A stretch of 22,147 nt of DNA, from positions 1 to 22,147 of the forward strand of contig ADNK01002245.1 in the NCBI GenBank assembly GCA_000320545.1. Direction: 5' to 3'. Positions 10,345 to 20,348 of the stretch are shown here, piece by piece. The position numbers and the translations under genes are program-made. The first letter of the stretch is position 1, and each line of letters starts with the position of its first letter. The stretch comes from Bigelowiella natans CCMP2755. Taxonomy: Eukaryota; Cercozoa; Chlorarachniophyceae. A model generated the notes under the pieces. It searched no databases and was not told where the DNA came from. It was given only the letters and a program-made list of their open reading frames with translations.

Positions 10345-11009
10345 AATATAAAATTAACAAATAACACATTTTAAAAACTGCGTGACTATCCTACTTGTCA
10401 CAGTATCGAAGCACACAATATTCCATATAAAATAAGGAATTGTTTATCACTCGATTTCGATAAGATAGAAACGACCTCTTTCGAACAAACCAGCACATCC
10501 TCCGAAGTAACTTCTACCAACGCTTAATAAAAAGGAGGACGCCATGATGACTCACGGTATCATCTTGCCGGGTTTATGAAGCATGAATATCGCCGAAGAA
10601 TTCGGTCACCTCTGGACGCGGGGATCACAGCCATTCTCTTTCTATCTTTATTAGGAGCCCTTGTAGTAGGTGATGTAACAAAAGCATAACAATTATAAAC
10701 GAGTATTAATACTGTTATTTTTGGTCTCCAGGAGTCGTGCGTCCACTGCTTTCTCACGATAGCCCCCTGAGCCAACCCTTGTCGCAAATGTTCTTCATGG
10801 AAGTCCCTGAGAGCTCTTGAAATGCCCCGCAACAAACCAATATGTCATGCTGGGTCAATATTAGTCTTGCTCCGTTAAAAGAAAAACTGTAGCAGAGACG
10901 TACGAAAGCAAGTGTAGGAATAACTTCGAGGTCTAGCGTCATCATGTAAATATTTAATGTAATGAAGCATGTCCATTTATCTAGATGTGAAGTTGTGCAG
11001 CGCGCGCCT
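10345..11009. other. Unassigned region
   Basis: Minus-strand open frames at 10560-10835 (91 codons, including ISRALRDFHEEHLRQGLAQG) and 10754-11023 (89 codons) overlap each other. Neither shows a family motif, and at most one can be real. No RNA gene seen. Confidence 0.3.
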
Positions 11010-11500
11010 TCTCCTGGTCCCATGCTAGCATGCGGTTGGAGTACATGCTAGCATGCATGCCAGGAGTCCTGTAATCGCAAATCTCCACTTAATCGCTCGC
11101 TGTCCGCGTCTATTCGGTGCTCTGCACTCGGAGGACAAGTGCTGCTGTCTGGCTGGAATGCTCTTGTCTGCCTGCTAGCTAGCTAGCCTGATCCAGTGAC
11201 ATGCTGCGATGCTTCCAGCATCGTGCATGTGTCTTGTCAGAAAGCACGCACAAATCTAGAAATGTGTTCTTGCTAGCTTGCACACGCATGCACAGCTAGA
11301 CAGGCTAGCTAGCTAGCAGGCCTTGACTAGCAGGGGGCAGCAGCGGCAGCAGCATCTCCAAACTAGCTAAACCTTGACCACGTGCATGCACAAGCTAGCA
11401 AGAAAGCTCGCTGCCGGTGCATGTGATGCAGTGATGCCTACTTGTTGCATGCACAATGGACACAGCGCATGCGCATGTCCACATTGTGCATCATGATTCG
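11010..11500. other. Intergenic palindrome island 2 (CTAG/CATG-rich)
   Basis: Dense in GCTAGC, CTAGCTAG and GCATGC words, for example gctagctagctagcc near 11174 and ctagctagctagcagg near 11305. It contains the 12-bp palindrome catgctagcatg twice (11021-11032 and 11044-11055). No coding frame is supported. Confidence 0.7.
11011..11066. repeat. Hairpin-forming inverted repeat
   Basis: Outer arms ctcctgg (11011-11017) and ccaggag (11060-11066) flank two copies of catgctagcatg (11021-11032, 11044-11055), themselves palindromic and able to pair with each other. The loop is about 11 nt and the stem has a small asymmetric bulge. Confidence 0.7.
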
Positions 11501-11919
11501 ACGCTGGTGGGCTTACACATTCACGACTCCTGGATGTTGAGTGGTATCAGCCGAATCTGTAGATCTGGCTGCAGCCATTCTTGTCCCATTGGCTTCTCCA
11601 CTTGCTTGGACTTGGAAGTTGTGTGTGATTTGTGATGAGGGAGTAGGAGACATAAGTTTTTTTTCGTCTGTTCCAAGTGAAATTGCACTTCCCGCGTCTG
11701 TGACACAAATCTGTCAGGTCAAAGCTGGGCAGAACAGATGTCTAATATTGTAGCCTTTCGATACCCGAAGCTTGTGGTCCTAGAACTGGGTGATTTCTCG
11801 GAGTTAAGGGTTCCATTTCAATTGTCCCCTCGGCGCGAGTCGATGTTCGAGCGTGCCGAATACTTCTTCTTTTTCTCAATTTAGTTTCCTGGTTGGCAAT
11901 TGTCATGTTGTCATGATGT
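11501..11919. other. 3' flank of the K+ channel gene
   Basis: Region after the minus-strand stop at 11920; probably holds the channel's 3' UTR and terminator. An open frame at 11541-11753 (plus) shows no family motif. Confidence 0.35.
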
Positions 11920-13790
11920 TTAATTTTTATTAATAGCACATTGCAGGGATTTCCAATGACATAAAACCTCTTCAATTTCAGTGGATTCCCGGCCTGGGAT
12001 GGCCCCACGCGAAAGTAACGCTTTCTCCTCAAGCGTTAGATCATCTCGCACGAGCGATTTGCCTCGCCGTGCGATATCCCTACTTTTGAACCTAAATACA
12101 AAGTGTTTGTACTCTTCACAGAATGCTTCAAATTGACATACCACTCAGTATATTCTTCTCTGTTGATTGATCCAGAACCATCAGCATCAACCTGATTTCA
12201 GATTTCAGAGACCGAACTTATTTGGTTTTCTTGTAGCTTCTGAAGAGTATTGAAAAATGTAATTACTTCGCTGAAGATTTTGACGCGTTCCTCGATTGAT
12301 TTTCCAACACTTCCGAAAAGGACAAATTTTACACGAAACAATGGTAGGTGATTCGTAAATTGTGAGAATAGTATCATACCCAAGAGCATGGCAGATCGCT
12401 ACAAATTCTGCAGACGTAATTGTTCCGTCACCATTCACGTCATATCGATCGAACTCAAGAGATGCCTTTAGTTTAATAGTAAGTAGTTTAATAGCGCGCC
12501 ATGTATTAACACATTCCATTAATAAAGTGTCACCCGCATTTCCAATATATTTATAGAACCAGAGTTGTCTACGTCCTGGAGAAATCGTTGTGTAATAGTC
12601 TATGAGCTCAAAGGTTTCCCAGGTAGATCAATATGTACCATCAATTTGAATCGGTTCTTGATCTCATCTAGAACTGTTACGGGAACTAATCCGGCTCGAA
12701 GAAGTGTAAATTCCAAGTATTCACCAAATCGCACTTCTTCATTACCAGTGCTACCGAAGAGGGAAGAATTAGAATTTTACAATTCAAGAACATATTTTTC
12801 AGACAGGAATCGTTTTTTTTTTCTGTACTTACGCTTTGTCAATTTGGCAAGCGTACAAAAAATCCTCCTCTTGTACCTGATGAGTTGAGATCTTAAGGCC
12901 AATCATTTGCAAAAATCTGAATTCGGATTCACCTCTGCGTTTAGTTTCTCATACAGTCGATGCCGCGTGTAGGCCTCAACTAGGACACCTGTATGAATGG
13001 ACAACGTGTCCCTACACCCATTCGTGTTCACTAATGAATCCGTGCAGCACTGCTTTCTCAACACCTGCAAGTTGGCCCACCGCAATGCCAAACACTGGAA
13101 CACCAGTCATAATCTATAGGAAAACACATCTGTTAGTGTATAAGCTTACCAAAAGTCCCGGTTACTACCCAGAAAGCCATGAACCAATTAGTGAAAGTGT
13201 CTTCATCCGGATTGATACTGGCGACCTAAGGACATCACTACCCTGAGCATCTTGATCGCTTCGTTAGGCACAGAACATACCTGTAGTCCTCCTGTGGATA
13301 ACGAGGTTACCTTTGATCGATTGGATATGCATCATCAGGATTATTGAGATTCCTTGGAAGTAGAGTATTGTGGAGTGTTTGCGAGATCATGTTTAGCGTG
13401 TTGTTCACCGAGAAGTATAAAGCTCTTATGAAATTGAATTTCTCCTCGAGCATTCCATACATTACCTAATGGAATATTGCGTACCTCAGGATTACATCGT
13501 AAACAGGAGTGCGGAGAACGCTAATGCGATACACCCCCGCTCCAATCCACAGAATAAACACCAGAGCACAGTGGATCTCCGTGGCATGCTCACTGATTTT
13601 AATAGAACAATTGTATTCCGTGATAAAGAGACTTCCAGGATATTTAACATGGCTACATAATCCCGTTGTGTTATTTCGAACCACCTGTAACTTTCTTTGA
13701 CATTTTTCCATTGATTTGAACAGCATGTAGAGCAGTTTTGTTGAAATTCTTGCTTCCATGTTGGGGTTGCCTGCACATTTTAGATCGATC

Positions 13791-13833
<43 letters not shown>

Positions 13834-15159
13834 ATGACATATAAATACTCGTGTGTGTGTGTGTTGTGTATAACGTAATCTCACATGCGCACACACTCAC
13901 GCCCACTCAAACATGTGCAGGCAGTGCAGACGTTACAGATAATAATCAATTTCTACCAGCAAGTGTTGCGTTGTGGCCTTTCTTATCAGCACTTCATTCC
14001 TTACTATCAGCCGATAATGCGACATAATTAGATTGGATTACAAGCACTAAAAAATCATTTAACATACCTGACGCTTTCCACTCTCCTTGCCTATCGGTAA
14101 GTGTGTTGTTGTGTAAGTTTGATGAAACTCCTTAAATATTTATTTGATTTATTTGAGAACCTTTCCAACACGAGAGCGATGAGAATCGCGACAGCCCCAC
14201 CAATCATCGAGGCCCCTTTACAAATAGGTATTAACGCAAATACACTAAAATAGACTGAAATAAACTTTGCATCACCAGCTAGAACGAAGAAGACGGTGAA
14301 CCACAGTGAGTTATCGGTTTGTTCTATAAGAACGCCTAAGATGAAATAATGTTGACTTTTGCTGTGGAAGAGATTCAGAGATTTGATTAGACCATATCCT
14401 ACGCTCCAGCCAGTCTGTGCTGCATACTGCGTTAGGCAATGTTTACACTAAGCTGCATGGCATGAAAGGACCAAGAGAATTATTACATATAGAGACGCGG
14501 AATAACTCCAATCGTTTTCATACGAGTAGAAAACCTATTGTACGAAATGTATTAAAGTGCGAGAGTGCGAGCGTTTCAGTGCAATAATATTCAAACCGCT
14601 GCGAGCAAGAAATAAGCTAAAACACAGATAACGGCTAATGGCAATTGCCACCTGACAAGAGCACAAAACAGTCCATACGCTTTCATGATCTGTTAAAAAA
14701 TTGCCGCCTACCTCCCAGCTCCGCAGAACTGGGACATAAAAGCAACACATCGTCCCCACAATGCTACATCTCCTATTGTGTGTTAAGGAGTGAGTTATTA
14801 AGAGCGATAAGATAAATATCAAACATCACCTGTCATCAGGTTCAGGCCTAGTTTTCTCGCCTCCTTATGAACTTGCTGTTATGTTTGTTGGAGATTGAAT
14901 TCAGTGCACAGGATACATCAAAATTCAATTTTTTCCTACAACCTTTTCTAAGTCTTGTTGAGATACCATTAGCTTTTTCGACGATTGCCCAGTGGTTCTT
15001 AAAAGCTGATTGTGAAAAATTAGATGTAGCGTAGAATCATTAATGAAATTAGTCACTAACCCCCTTTTTGTTGCCATTGCCATCTGACTTAATCGATGCC
15101 AGTTTGGAATCGTCGCTCTCCATCTGATCTAATTTCATAGGATTTTTCGGCGCTCCCAT
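11920..15159 (-). CDS. Two-pore-domain K+ channel with C-terminal EF-hands, many short exons
   Basis: Predicted Ca2+-responsive K+ channel of a membrane. Supported exons: 15159-15061 (N-term MGAPKNPMKLDQMES), 14447-14393, 14335-14276, 14215-14161, 14090-14068, 13770-13685, 13576-13535, 13465-13409, 13310-13281, 13225-13169, 13113-13065, 12988-12933, 12876-12833, 12750-12639, 12575-12534, 12465-12380, 12309-12267, 12191-12142, 12091-11920. All phases join from 14447 on. Pore 1: QTGWSVGYGVLIEQTDN, with a canonical GYG, then FFVLAGASMIGGAVAILIAL. Pore 2: LVFILWIGAGVMYG, FIRALYFSVTSLSTGGLQ (no GYG), then AFWIMTGVPVFGIAVGQLAG. After it come EEVRFGEYLEFTLLRAGLV and EF-hand loops DVDNSGSINILE, DVNGDGTITSAE and DADGSGSINREE. 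Exons for the first transmembrane segment (between about 15020 and 14460) are not resolved. The exons at 14090-14068 and 13770-13535 are the least certain joins (an alternative acceptor at 13592 exists). Overall plan as in plant TPK channels. Confidence 0.88.
13281..13310 (-). other. 30-nt micro-exon encoding the second selectivity filter
   Basis: Flanked by acceptor caaag and donor GTATGT, phase 0 on both sides. It codes VTSLSTGGLQ, which completes the pore helix begun in the upstream exon (FIRALYFS). Skipping it would keep the frame but delete the filter. Confidence 0.75.
13792..13865. repeat. (CT)n and (GT)n microsatellites in the K+ channel gene
   Basis: A CT tract at 13792-13828 and a GT tract at about 13852-13865, inside the intron between channel exons 14090-14068 and 13770-13685. 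Minus-strand reading gives a false Arg-Glu repeat. Confidence 0.95.
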
Positions 15160-16737
15160 GTCTCTGAAATAAGAATTGAATGCAAGTTTGTGCCAACTAC
15201 GTTGATGCGATCTCCGTTTAAAAGAGATCAAATCTCCGTTAGAACTGATGCGTGTTCATAGGTGTGCCGTCGTGCAAGTGCACATGAGTGGAAGCGTGGA
15301 AGCATGAGAACGTCAAGACGAACTTCGATTGCTCTGTTCTAGGCGGGAGGGAATTAAACTCTCTGCATTTTCGTTGTTACCGTGTAGATGGCTGCTTCGA
15401 ACCAAGAGAGGGTTGCTTCGAACCTAGAGGTGTGGTCAGACTAGCCATCGTCTGCACCCCTGATTAAGAGCTGGATGCACGAATGACACTGAGAGCCTAC
15501 ACCCCTGACAAAGAGCTGGATGCACAAAGGACACTGAGAGTGTCACTTGCTGACAAACATCGCACTTGATGGCTCCCATCGGAGAACATGATGTCGATGG
15601 GCAACTAAAGATGACTTTGTTGCGCAATCCACATTGTGATGTCGCATCTATTTTTTGCCTGCGACTCTCCAAAAAGCTTGTCGCACCAAAATGATCGAGG
15701 CGGAGCATCTGGGAATCGGCTCCGGTGCCGGCAATTTGAGCATGGTCGAGATGAGCAAAGCTAGCTCTGTTGTCCAAGAAAATCCATTTTTTTGGTTGAG
15801 CTGTGAGTGGTCTTGATGATCTGTGAGTGGCCTTGATGCACCATTTTGTTGACAACCACCGGCATGTGATGACTGTGGACAACAATCGGTGCAACAATTG
15901 CAACGTCACTTGGCACTTCTGGCTTTTTTGTGCCACTTCACCCTCACGATCGAGTTTTCGCAATTTCAATTGGCGCGAACGAGTTCAAAAACCCAGCTGG
16001 CCAAATCACGCCAATCTGCAACGATGCAATGCCAGAATGGTGCAATGGTGGAGTGTGATGTCGAAGGATTTCGTTGGATTGCGATGGCGAGGTGTCCTTT
16101 CCAGCTTTGCTGGTTTGACGAGCTAGCGAGTGGCTCTCCACGTGGCATCGTGGTGCAAGCTTGCAAAGTCACAGCGTCTAGCTCATTGTTGTCACGTCGT
16201 CCATGATTTGGTTTGTGTGGTTCATGGTCCGCAGTGGAGCAGTCACCCCAGCACCATGCTGGCACATGCGCACGTTCAGAGTCTCAGGCTAGCAGGGTCC
16301 ATGGCAATCCAACTGTGCGTGTCTAGTTGTGCACACTTGCAGCATGAGCGTGCAATTTGTGTGCCGGGTTCAACACAAAAATGAAAAGGTTTTCATGTGG
16401 TGATGTTCTCTTGTTTTCACACCAATTTCTGGGTTTGCCATCGCAATTGCCAAATTGCATGCACGTGAGGAAAGTCAATGATGCCCATTTCAAGCCCTTC
16501 TAGCCTTCCTGACCTGACTTGGCAGCACCCATTTAGCCATCATGGACGTTGTGTCCATTGTGGGTGGTCATACGATCGATTTCGCATCGAGCACATTGCA
16601 GCGAGTCGAGAACTTGCTAGCTTGAGTGTCTGCATTGACATGAGTGCAAGTGCATCCAGTGCAATTTGATTTTGCGATGTTACGCTTCACTTGACATGAG
16701 ATTGTTCCATGCTGTTCTAGTGTTGCATCTTTTGCAA
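15160..16737. other. Non-genic region with local repeats
   Basis: No gene I can support. Overlapping open frames on both strands at 15436-16384 have no family motif. The 15.8-16.7 kb part is rich in words such as gcaatt, gtgcaa and catgca, as if built of shuffled short motifs. The word gcttcgaacc appears at 15394 and 15416 in a near-duplicate. Confidence 0.4.
15451..15540. repeat. Tandem duplication, 2 x 45 bp
   Basis: Units 15451-15495 and 15496-15540 share cacccctga, aagagctggatgcac and acactgagag with a few substitutions. On minus it reads as a duplicated 15-residue peptide (LSVSFVHPAL plus five residues), the only periodic feature of the long open frame there. Confidence 0.9.
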
Positions 16738-17475
16738 TCATTTTGGAGGGAAAAACCTCAGTAGCGGACTCATTTCTTTGGGAATTCCTAAAGCATAAGC
16801 TAATCGGGATGCTGCTGGAATGCTATACCAAGCATCGGAATATAGATTCACGAATGTCTTCACCATGTTAATTTCCCTCGCTCGAACATCTTTTTTGGCG
16901 CTTATGCAATCTCTTGGATACTGCTGAAATGATTGTTTCTTCATTTCATCTTCACTATCTTCGAATGCGTGCCCACGTTCATCCGAAAATAAAGGCAACA
17001 CGCGTGTTTTTGCTCCTTCCGATCTTGAAAGTGGGTTCATGACTCTGTCGCGATTTCCTTTATTCGATATAGCTCTTGCCATTTTCTGGTCTTCGGATTT
17101 CGTTTTGTACAGGCGATTTTCTGTTTCCTCTTTCTTTTGTTCTATTGCTAGTTCCCGAATGAATTCACGTATCTTAACACGAGAAGCCCTGCCAAGTTTG
17201 TACATAAGATAGGCAATGAGGCAATCATGGCCCTTCGCCTTTGTGTAGATTGAAGCAATCACCTTGTTTCTGTCTACAGGGTCAAGTTTCTTCCATTTGC
17301 GGAGAAGAATTATCGATTCTTCAAGACATTTCCTATTTCCTTGTGACAATAGAATCATTGCTACTGCATCTTGCTTATTCAAACCGAACGCTGTTACTCC
17401 AGTTATTGATTGGGTGACATTCTTCGTTGTCTGCGACTCAGCGCGACCAAGCATTCTTGACGAGACGAGACCCAT
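16738..17475 (-). CDS. Hypothetical protein, intronless, 245 aa
   Basis: I do not recognise the family. The start at 17475 is the first ATG in the frame and has good context (ACCATGG); the frame is open a further ~75 bp upstream to a TGA, without another ATG. That upstream part would encode CQKC, so an upstream spliced exon cannot be excluded. The protein is basic and probably mostly helical: the first half has LNKQDAVAMILLSQGN and SIILLRKWKKLDPVDRNKV. A charged central stretch follows (IEQKKEETENRLYKTKSEDQ), then a C-terminus with NMVKTFVNLYSDAWYSIPAA, LAYALGIPKEM and a final FFPPK. No membrane segment or signal peptide is seen. The length of the open frame in fairly AT-rich DNA, where chance ORFs are short, argues for a real gene. 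It is unlike its intron-split neighbours. Confidence 0.6.
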   Translation of the reverse strand: MGLVSSRMLGRAESQTTKNVTQSITGVTAFGLNKQDAVAMILLSQGNRKCLEESIILLRKWKKLDPVDRNKVIASIYTKAKGHDCLIAYLMYKLGRASRVKIREFIRELAIEQKKEETENRLYKTKSEDQKMARAISNKGNRDRVMNPLSRSEGAKTRVLPLFSDERGHAFEDSEDEMKKQSFQQYPRDCISAKKDVRAREINMVKTFVNLYSDAWYSIPAASRLAYALGIPKEMSPLLRFFPPK

Positions 17476-17967
17476 GGTTCCAGTAATCGTGTCTGCATTA
17501 CATTTTTGACACGTAATATCACCAGATGACAAAGGCAGTTTGGAAAGGTGTCAGAATTATCGAGGGATGCCACACACTTCCATTCACCTACCAATCGTCA
17601 GGGGAGGGCATCAAAAGAAAACAATTTTCCCTGCATAGGCACTATGTTAAGACGGATACGGCACAGAATGGCATGCCGTTTCTCTTCTCCGACATCCGAA
17701 ATACGGCGATAATCGTGCCTAATCCAGGGATGAAGATTAGGACAGAGAATGTAGGCCGTTTGGCCTCTCCGACATCATCGCCACTCGTCCATTGAACAAT
17801 AAATTGCCAGGATCTGATTGTTTGTTGGTCTTCATCAGTAGGTTAGACAGTGTCTTTCCTTCGAAAGGATAATGTCGTTCCTGTATTTTCCCCTATATTT
17901 TCGTATAATACAATGTTTTCTCTGGCAAATCTTTTCAGAGTTAAAAACACGAACGTCACCATCTTCG
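17476..17967. other. Spacer between the hypothetical gene and the transporter
   Basis: Divergent spacer of about 490 bp that should contain both promoters. The frame of transporter exon 1 is open upstream to 17872, so an earlier start is possible. The open frame 17526-17795 shows no motif. Confidence 0.35.
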
Positions 17968-18388
17968 ATGGGCAGAGAGCCCTCTGCCAAGTGTGCAGGG
18001 GCCAATGGGGGTAGCAACAGCGAGAGACCGGTTGGGTCTTGGCAGAGAATTGGAGCTTCTGCGGCTCTTACGATGTTCGTCGTCGCCCAAACGGTTATTG
18101 CTTACAGACACCTGGCGCTTGCTGCATTGGTTAGCAACCGTGCCATTCGTTATTTTTATTTTGTATTTTAAAAGGTAATGATAAGATACAGCCGGGATAG
18201 TGATGGTAAAACCGTAAACTAATTCTGATTGTGTGAAAGTTCGTTACAAGTCCGAGCTTAGTTATCCCCGTTTCATCGTTATATCACACAACATACTAAT
18301 CTGTTACACGAAGGTAACCTGCCCTACAACCCGTCCGTTGCAAATTTTCTCAATGAGCTAGTCAAGCTGCTCGTTTCTGCAGTAACGT

Positions 18389-18456
<68 letters not shown>

Positions 18457-18890
18457 ACACCAAGTACGTTTTGTTTAGAAAGTCGTTATAATATTTTGGG
18501 CCGCCAGTCTCCTTTCATTTTTTAGCGGTCGCTCAACATTCATAATGCTTTATACAACGATAAAATAGGTGGATTTACGATAAGGATAGTGAATATAATG
18601 GCGTGGCCGGGGTTACGCTAAGCACCTTCTCTCTCTTTGCTGTTCCTGGAGCCATATATGCGATCCAAAACTCGCTCATCTTCTACGCACTCGTGTATGC
18701 ATGCATCGTTAGACAGAGTTAAAATAATGCTGAGAACTCCAACTATTGCTTGTACCACACGAATAAATACATCGTATACTGTTCCACCAAGAATGATTTT
18801 CATCGGTGCCTTAGATAGAGACAGGAGAATAGAATTTTTAAACAAAAGAGTGGAACATGAAGCTGGAGAATTAGTCATTTCTTTAATATA

Positions 18891-18932
<42 letters not shown>

Positions 18933-20348
18933 TACATATATTTACCAGTGTGTGTATGGTGTGCGTGTGCCCCTCTGATTGTAAATTTGATGCGATTGCG
19001 CATTCCAACAGGTACCTAGAAGCGCCCACCTTCCAAGTAGTCGCATCCCTCAAGATAGTTACAACCGCCATCCTTTTCCGTATTATCCTGCGCAAGGTTC
19101 TCACAACGGTGCAGTGGATCGCCCTCCTGCAACTCTTCCTCTCAATGGTGCTTGATATCAACAAACACAGAGAGAAATCTATCGTACATGTTGTCCCTCC
19201 TCTTGCTTAACCCCTTCTTTTACCTTCTTGCTTGAGCTTTGTTCCCTGGCTGATGTGTTTATATCGATAATTAAGGTTATCACCAAAATGGGAGCGCTTT
19301 TATCTCCGCAACAATCGCAGGACCGGCAGAACCTCCTGATAGGTGCTGGAATCCTGTTCGTGAATGCGTGGCTTTCCGCGACTTCTGGCATCTGCAACGA
19401 GTGGCTGGTCAAGTATCAGGACGCGAAAGCTCCGCTGATGCTCAAGTCCATTCAATTGTACTTCTGGGGCACGCTAGTCAACCTTATTGCTTGGGTTGTC
19501 ACTGACACCAACGAGATGAGTCTTAGTTCGCAGGTCGAAAGTGCACTGCCACACACATACATATCCGCACCACCATCACCACCACCCAACCGTACCATCA
19601 TCATTGTCATCATGCTCTTTATCTATCGTCCCCTACATTCTCTGTATCCTGTTATTTGTCTGTTATTTGTCATGATCAGGGCATCAGTACCCTCGTTGTA
19701 TGCATCATCCTCAATAATGCGGCCGTGGGGCTCTCAGTGGCCTTTATTATGAAATATGCCGACAACATTGTGAAATGCTTTTCTACGGCAGCCGCTGTTT
19801 TCATCTCGGCAGTCCTTTCCTCGTATCTCTTCAATTTTCCGCTTGATCTTCCTTTTGTAGTAGGGTTGCTACTTTACTCAACCTCATTTTTCCTTTACTT
19901 TGGAAAGCACAATACAGTGCTACACGCGCATGGTTTCAACGATACTGCCTTCTTCTTCTTCGCCTACTGCGGGGAAGCAGATTATCCAAAAAAGTATGGC
20001 GGCGACGATAACAATGATGATGATGGGGATGAGGATTCCAAAAAGCAAAAACAAATGCGGCAAAGACCGACGATTGAAATTGGGGTTGTCGAGGAAGTAA
20101 AACAGGACAGAGCACGAATTCTGAGCAGTCTAAATGATCTAGAGTTATCCGTATCGAATCGTTCTTCATGCACTAGCGCTTCTGCAATTGGGTCTACAAC
20201 GGATAATAGTGATGGTGCATCGGAAGTCCGATGGCGCTCACTCTCGTCAAAAATCAATGAAGAATTAGAAATAATGAAAATGGGGTCTGGGGATGGCGGC
20301 AGAAAGGCACCGTTCGCCGAAATGGTGTCCACAGAGAGAAAGGTGTGA
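17968..20348 (+). CDS. Nucleotide-sugar transporter (UDP-galactose/CMP-sialate transporter-like), six exons
   Basis: Golgi/ER antiporter expected to bring nucleotide sugars into the lumen in exchange for the nucleoside monophosphate. Exons: 17968-18139, 18314-18389, 18569-18694, 19012-19147, 19276-19533, 19680-20348; all phases agree, ~478 aa. Landmarks: LTMFVVAQTVIAYRHL (TM1), NFLNELVKLLVSAVTW (TM2), FAVPGAIYAIQNSLIFYALV (the AxxYAxQNxL motif), YLEAPTFQVVASLKIVTTAI (family PxTFQVxxxLKI motif), LLIGAGILFVNAWLSATSGI, WLVKYQDAKAPLMLKSIQL, NNAAVGLSVAFIMKYADNIV (the KYADNIxK motif, ~281-288) and LPFVVGLLLYSTSFFLYF (last TM). The C-terminal ~130 residues are polar and acidic (DDNNDDDGDEDSKKQ), a long cytosolic tail beyond the usual ~330 residues. 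Exon 1's donor (AACC|GTGCC) is the least certain. The last codons meet a GTGTGAGT sequence that could be a donor for another exon. The substrate cannot be told from sequence. Confidence 0.92.
18390..18453. repeat. (TA)n microsatellite in transporter intron 2
   Basis: Starts at the donor itself: ACGTG|GTATATATA, so the repeat supplies the 5' splice site. Confidence 0.95.
18887..18942. repeat. (TA)n microsatellite in transporter intron 3
   Basis: TA tract with a few CA interruptions, about 70 bp before the acceptor at 19011. Confidence 0.95.

Noticed and set aside
13466-13906. 146-codon minus-strand frame containing an Arg-Glu repeat
   Set aside because: It reads through the CT microsatellite and introns; only its parts 13770-13685 and 13576-13535 fit as channel exons.
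15390-15430. tRNA-like B-box words (gcttcgaacc, reverse ggttcgaagc)
   Set aside because: No matching A-box, acceptor stem or cloverleaf could be traced around either copy.
15436-15969. 177-codon minus-strand frame with duplicated peptide
   Set aside because: The duplication is the 45-bp DNA repeat. The rest overlaps other frames on both strands and has no motif; kept only as a repeat.
15436-16740. Possible transposon
   Set aside because: No terminal inverted repeats, target-site duplication or transposase/reverse transcriptase motif was visible.
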